Position numbers and translations under genes: made by a program
Assembly (NCBI RefSeq): GCF_008831285.2
Contig: NC_045144.1
Coordinates: 10,147,672 to 10,211,671 of the forward strand
Direction of reading: 5' to 3'
DNA: 64,000 bases
Source of the DNA: Nymphaea colorata
Lineage: Eukaryota; Streptophyta; Magnoliopsida; Nymphaeales; Nymphaeaceae
Shown here: positions 59,006-64,000 of the stretch, in pieces
How the letters are laid out: each line of letters opens with the position of its first letter
Numbering within the stretch: position 1 is the stretch's first letter
Notes under the pieces: model-generated
Seen by the model: the letters and a program-made list of their open reading frames with translations, nothing else
Database searches by the model: none
What the model was told of the DNA's origin: nothing

Positions 59006-61010
59006 GGAGCTATCAATCACATGTGTGGATCTCTATCATTATTTTCAAAAAAAACCTAAAAATACTTTTGGTTCTAAGCTAACCAAATTTCAAAATTGAT
59101 TCACCAAGCCATCAACCACATTGAAGGCGAAGTTTTATATTCATCTTGTTCTTCACAATGTCTTATTTGTTTCCCTTCTTTGTAGTTAAACCTCATTCCT
59201 TTCCTAAATGTTTTGAGCATATCATTCTAATGTCATTTTCATCATGCATCTTGTTGCATGCAAACCCTAAGGACAGAAGAGATGTTTGGATTGGTTATGG
59301 CTTGCTTTAAACTTTATTTTCTTGAAGATAATGAGACACCAGTTGTGGCTGATTTTTTAAATAATGACATGGATTCTTGGAATATGTGGTTTGGACATGT
59401 TTCAAGATATTTAAAGACACTTGGTAATGTTGTTCATAACATCAATAAACTTGTTCATGTGTAAGTTTACTAGGTTGCTTTTCTCACTAGTAACTAAATG
59501 ATATCTTTAACGTTATTCACTTTGAAATATGGGGTGAATACCACTTGACATCTTTTGTTGAGCACATTCATTTTTTTACTATTGTTGATGATTTACAAAA
59601 GCTCTGGGATACACTTAATGCAAAACAAATCTCAAGTACAATGCAACTTAAAATGACTGTAAGGTTTGTGGAAGGACATTTTCAAAACTAGGTCAAGTTT
59701 TCCCAATCTGACAATAATTCTAAATTATTTTCAAATGATATTCGCATTCACTTAGAAAATAATAAAATAATACATTTTTCATCAACATTCTTGTATTGGG
59801 ACATCCCCTATGATTGATGAATGCAAACACCACCATTTATCTGAAGTTTTTAGGCAAATTTTCCATCCAATTTTTGAGACAAATGTGCTTTTAACGTTGT
59901 CTATTTTAATCAAGTATATTCTTACATGATCCTCATAAAAAAACCCTTTAAAAAATCCACATGAAATTTTTTCCAAACGCCTTATTCAATATGTCAATCT
60001 CAAAGTGTTAGTATGCATTTGCTTAGTTGACTATGCACATCTCAATAAGCTTGATCTCTAGCAAAAATATGTATATTTATTGAGCACAATTTGGACCAAA
60101 AGGATACAATGTCTTTGACTTTGAAACTAATTCCAGTTTTATTAGTTGAGTTGCCATGTTTCATGAATTTTTTTTCTCATTTCATGACTAAAATTTTTTT
60201 AATGATTTTTCACAATGTTTTCATGGTGTCATCTTATCCAAACCCTTTGATGATATCATTAAAAAACATCCTTACACCTTTGGATGTCAATGTGGGCAAC
60301 CCAAATTCAAATATTAATTTGGACCCCTTCCACCAATTGGGATATGGTTGACTATGAGATAAGACCAGCAACTCATAGATCTTCTTGACCACAAACTAGA
60401 TTTTGTTATTTTCTTGACTATGATTGCAACCAAGTTAAACTTTATGTTCTTCTATCACCATTATCTCCCCATCCCACTCGCCATACTATTTTAAATTATC
60501 TTCATTTTTCTTGTCTCTCTAATTCTCACATAATTTCTTAGCAAACATACCTACACTTGAAGTCCAAAAGGTCATTTTGTAGCAATCAAAGATCGTAAAA
60601 GAAAGGCTGTCATAAATGTTCAATTAAAGGATCAACAATGAAACAACACTTGGACTTCATACACTTGTCCCTAGATAAACATGTCATCAGTTTAAATGGG
60701 TCTAAAAAATCAAGTACGATTGTGATGGGAGCATAAGATGATACAAGGTGTGGCTTGCAGCATAGGGATATGCTAAACAAGACAAATTAGATGAAGGATG
60801 GCACCTTTACTATTGTTTCCAAGTTGCTAACTATGTATTGCCTTCTTTATTTTGCTACTTTTAAAAGCTGGCCCCTCAACAAGCTTGATGTCAAACCATG
60901 CATTTCTTTTGCTATTTTTCTCCCATGTATGTTGACTTTATAAAGCATTATATAGCTTAAAACAAGCATTGTGGTTGTTTCCCTGTGTCTAGAGTTTGTA
61001 TAGTCATTTG
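59006..61010 (+). mobile_element. Copia remnant, protease to RT (second part)
   Basis: Continues the copia element. Protease remainder and connector at 59,010-59,200 (LHNVLFVSLL, family L-x-x-V-L-Y-V-P). Pre-integrase near 59,370 (WFGHVSRYLKTL). Integrase core at 59,500-59,900 (a LVHLDIWG-like relic, FVIV-D, V-RSDN-like text). Integrase C-terminus at about 59,990-60,180 (YAHLNKLD, VVFHEF-like). RT start at about 60,590-60,900 (AIKDRKRKAVINVQL, LLYFATFKSWPLNKLDV). It ends just before the LTR-like sequence at about 61,014. Heavily mutated. Confidence 0.65.
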
Positions 61011-61013
61011 CTT

Positions 61014-61371
61014 TGTTATGTACTTCCTTTGTTTATGTTGAGTCTTTGGTTTATGCTTGAGTATTTACCTGCGATGAAGCACCCTCCAATCCGGTCCCAA
61101 GTGTATGTAGTGGGATTCTTTGTTTTGGTTGGTTGGCAGGAATCTTGCGGCTTCAACCAACCCTATGTAAGCAAGTTGATATTATTCTTCTTTCTTACCT
61201 CCCTTGTGATATACAAGTTTTTCAATAAAAATACATTGTAAGTTTTCTTTATTCACACTTTGTTTATGCACTTTACTTTTCAAATGATCTCTGAACCCTT
61301 TGCGATTGTTTAAGGCGAAAGGCGTGAGGTGCTTATTGTGCCGCAAGGATTGAAGTTGTCAGCCCGTGACA
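61014..61371 (+). repeat. Probable 5' LTR of a gypsy element
   Basis: The right end is firm: AGCCCGTGACA at 61,371 is followed by ACTGGTATCAAAGTC, a Met-tRNA-type primer site (TGG at 61,374). The left end is inferred as TGTTATGTAC at 61,014, where copia RT text stops. The length would be about 358 bp. The 3' LTR lies beyond the window. Confidence 0.45.
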
Positions 61372-64000
61372 ACTGGTATCAAAGTCTCATTCGCATATCT
61401 GGCAAGGTAGGATGAAGTGAATTAAGTCACTATAGAGGTAGCTAGAGGTAGCCAATGGTTAGCTGCAATTGTTGGCGGCATGGCGGGAGATCAAACAGGT
61501 TCACTGCTGAAGGTGGACCTCTGACTTGTCTACATAGAAATCAGGGAATTGGTGCTGCGATGTCAAGCACATCAGTGGAAGCTCGACTAGTTGTTGTCGA
61601 GATGGCAATTGATGTTCAACAACTCGATGTCAAAAGCGGCTAGAGGGTTTGAGGATTACAATGTTGGGATAAATTAGAATTTGGAACAGATGAACTCAAT
61701 GTTGGAGGATGCTATGTCACACATTTCTGCCTTGGAGGACGCTTTGGCATGCCACCTTGGAGGATGAGGTACAAGTCCTCAAGGTTCACAATAGGTCCTT
61801 GGAGAATCGGTTCACTTTCTTGGGTGAAGTTGGAGGTGTTGGTGTGGCACCTCGATTGAAAGTCCCTTAACCAAAGAGATACAATAGAACTCGAGATGTT
61901 AAAGAGTTCGAGAACTTCCTCTATCATGTGGAGAAGTTTTTCAGGGTAAACTGAATCTTCGATGATGACACGAAGATTTTCATGGCAACAATTTTCTTGG
62001 GGGACAATGCCATATTTTGATGGTGTCAAAGGAAAAGTGATATGGAAAAAGACCTATGTGTCGTTGATAGTTGGGAAGGATTTAAGCAAGATATGCGTAA
62101 CTTCTTTTGCCCAAGAATACTGAGTACACAACCAAACGAAAGCTCAAGGACTTGAAACAGATAAGTTCAATCCATGACTATGTAAAAGCCTTTTCAAGGA
62201 AGATGCTAGAGATTACAAGTATGTCAGATGAAGATAGACTTTTCAACTTCATGAACGGTTTATAGTCATGAATGGAACAAGAACTTTGTCGACAAGACCC
62301 AAAAGATTTGAGTAGTGCTCTTGCAGCTGCCAAGCGGTTGATCAACACAAATAGACGGCACAAGTTTAAATATAAGCCCTTCAACGGGTGCAAAGAAAGG
62401 TGGGAACACTAACAACAATGGTGATAGTAATAGTAGGAGGACTAGGCAGCAAGACAAAGGAACTAATAGTTTGACTATCCAGAGAAGCGCTGGTGGAAAT
62501 GGACGAAATAATAACAACCTCAAATCTTACCATTCACATGAACAATCATTGAAATGTTGGCACTGTAGTGGCCTCCATCTCTCGTTTAGATGCACAAACC
62601 AAGGAAACAACCAAGCAAGTTCTTCAAAACAATCGGCTAATGCGGTACAAAGTGAAGAAGAGGAAGGCCCAAAATAATGGGTGCTCTCTAATTTCTGAAT
62701 GCTTTGAAAAGAACGGCAAAAGCAGAGGTGACAGCGACACCTTTCAATGGTCTCATGCATCTAGACATCCTGGTAAATGGAAAGCCCACGATGGCTATGG
62801 TGGATATGAGTGCAATGCATAACTTCGTCTCGGATAAAAAAGCAATGAGATTAGGCCTCACCCTCGAGAAGGAAGAGTTATGCATGAAGGCTCTGAACTT
62901 AGAGGCAAAGTCCATCCGCGGAGTAGCCTAAGATATGACCGTGAAAATTAAAAGTTGGTCAGGTAAAGCCAGCTTATCGGTGGTCCCGATGGATAATTTT
63001 GAAATTATTCTAGGAATGAATTTCCTTAGTGTTGCGAAGATTGTTCTGATGCCGCACTTGCATAGTATTGTTATTATGGATGAGAAGTACCCCCACATGG
63101 TCCTTAGAGGAATTTATAGGGGCAAAGTTTGCGGAAATCCATAGATGGTTGCCACCTCATCATGAGGTAGATCATGTCACAAAACTCTTTTCTAGTGCCA
63201 AACCCTTGGCGATGACACCCTATAGGATGGGCCCTGATGAGTTGAAGGAGCTTCATCGATAACTAGATGAGGTGCTTGCTAGATGCATAATGAGACCCTC
63301 CAAAGCTCCTTTTGGTGCACTAGTGTTGTTTCAAGCAAAACATGATAGCTCTAAAAGATTATGTGTGGATTATAGAGCATTGAACAAAGTAATGGTGAAG
63401 AACAAATATCTCTTACCTTTGATTGCGGATCTTTTCGATCAGCTTGGGGGAGCATGAGTATTTTTCAAGTTGGATCTTCGATCAAGATATTGGCAAGTTT
63501 AGATTGTTGATGGTGACGAGCCAAAGACAATTTATGTCACTTACTACAGTGTGGCAACCTTTTTGAATTTGATGAACAAGATATTCTACCCATACTTAGA
63601 TAAATTTATGGTGGTCTATCTTGAAGATATTGTAGTGTACAACAGCTCTATGGACAGTGTTCGAGGTGTTGAAGGAAAATGAACTCTATGTGAAGCGTGA
63701 AAAGTGTTTATTTGGACAACAAGAAATCAGCTTCCTTGGTCATATTGTGGGAAACAGTTAGTTATGGATGGACATAGAAAAGGTAAGAACTATTTAGGAC
63801 TAGAAACTGCCAACCAATGTGCAAGAGTTGCATTCATTTCTCGGCTTGGGGAACTACTATCAGCGATTCATTGAAGAGTATTCTTTGATAGCAGTGCCCC
63901 TTATTGATTTATTGAAGAAGAACTGAACTTGGGCTTAAGAAAACTTGCAGGAGATGTCTTTGATTGCTTGAAGAGGGTCTTGACGCAGGAGTCAATGGTC
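61372..64000 (+). mobile_element. Ty3/gypsy element interior, truncated by the window edge
   Basis: Gag at about 61,700-62,400 (RKLKDLKQISSIHDYVKAFS, MSDEDRLFNFMNGL, DLSSALAAAKRLI). A zinc-knuckle-like CWHCSGLHLSFRC near 62,554 has one residue fewer than the usual CX2CX4HX4C. Retropepsin at about 62,740-63,100 (VDMSAMHNFVSDKKA, FEIILGMNFLS). RT from about 63,180 ([48 protein letters not shown]) to 63,640 with YLEDIVVYN in place of the usual YLDD. The thumb and start of RNase H reach the end of the window (LRKLAGDVFDCLKRVLTQES). Stops and shifts make it inactive. Confidence 0.88.

Overview
The window reads as nuclear DNA of a flowering (or at least seed) plant. It is AT-rich and gene-poor, packed with Ty1/copia, Ty3/gypsy, LINE, hAT and CACTA sequence, has GT-AG introns, and its few host genes are plant-type: a Qbc-SNARE of the SNAP33 family, an ISD11/LYRM4 protein, and fragments of EMB8-like, PPR and MINIYO/RPAP1 genes. 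No tRNA, rRNA, organellar insert or CRISPR array was recognised.

Layout. 0-7 kb: a PPR fragment, a two-exon EMB8-like hydrolase fragment on the minus strand, and a badly decayed copia element. 7-20 kb: mostly gene-free, holding one real small gene (ISD11/LYRM4, minus strand, 15,991-16,263), a hAT MITE (8,723-8,928), a 267-bp tandem duplication, microsatellites and a 190-bp CACTA MITE (20,097-20,286). 21.1-30 kb: a 5'-truncated LINE split by a young copia retrotransposon (23,424-28,897) whose LTRs differ at only about 7 sites outside a microsatellite. 31.2-35.0 kb: a complete five-exon SNAP33-like gene on the minus strand. 38.9-40.8 kb: a short non-autonomous LTR element with a perfect 5-bp target duplication.

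41-64 kb is a nested pile-up. A copia remnant is cut by an LTR fragment. A 4.2-kb hAT element (46,343-50,546, perfect 8-bp target duplication) sits at the edge of a decayed chromodomain gypsy element with a 3-kb LTR. A third copia remnant is interrupted by a piece of a similar gypsy LTR, and a further gypsy element starts near 61.0 kb and runs off the window.

The most interesting object is the hAT element. It has no recognisable transposase. It carries, in order, orientation and with intron borders, several exons that match the C-terminal part of MINIYO/RPAP1, a regulator of RNA polymerase II elongation. It therefore looks like a Pack-type transposon that captured part of a host gene as genomic DNA. 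A 31-bp stretch of one captured exon is copied again about 170 bp downstream, as expected of templated repair.

All family assignments come from reading translated sequence by eye. No database search was possible.
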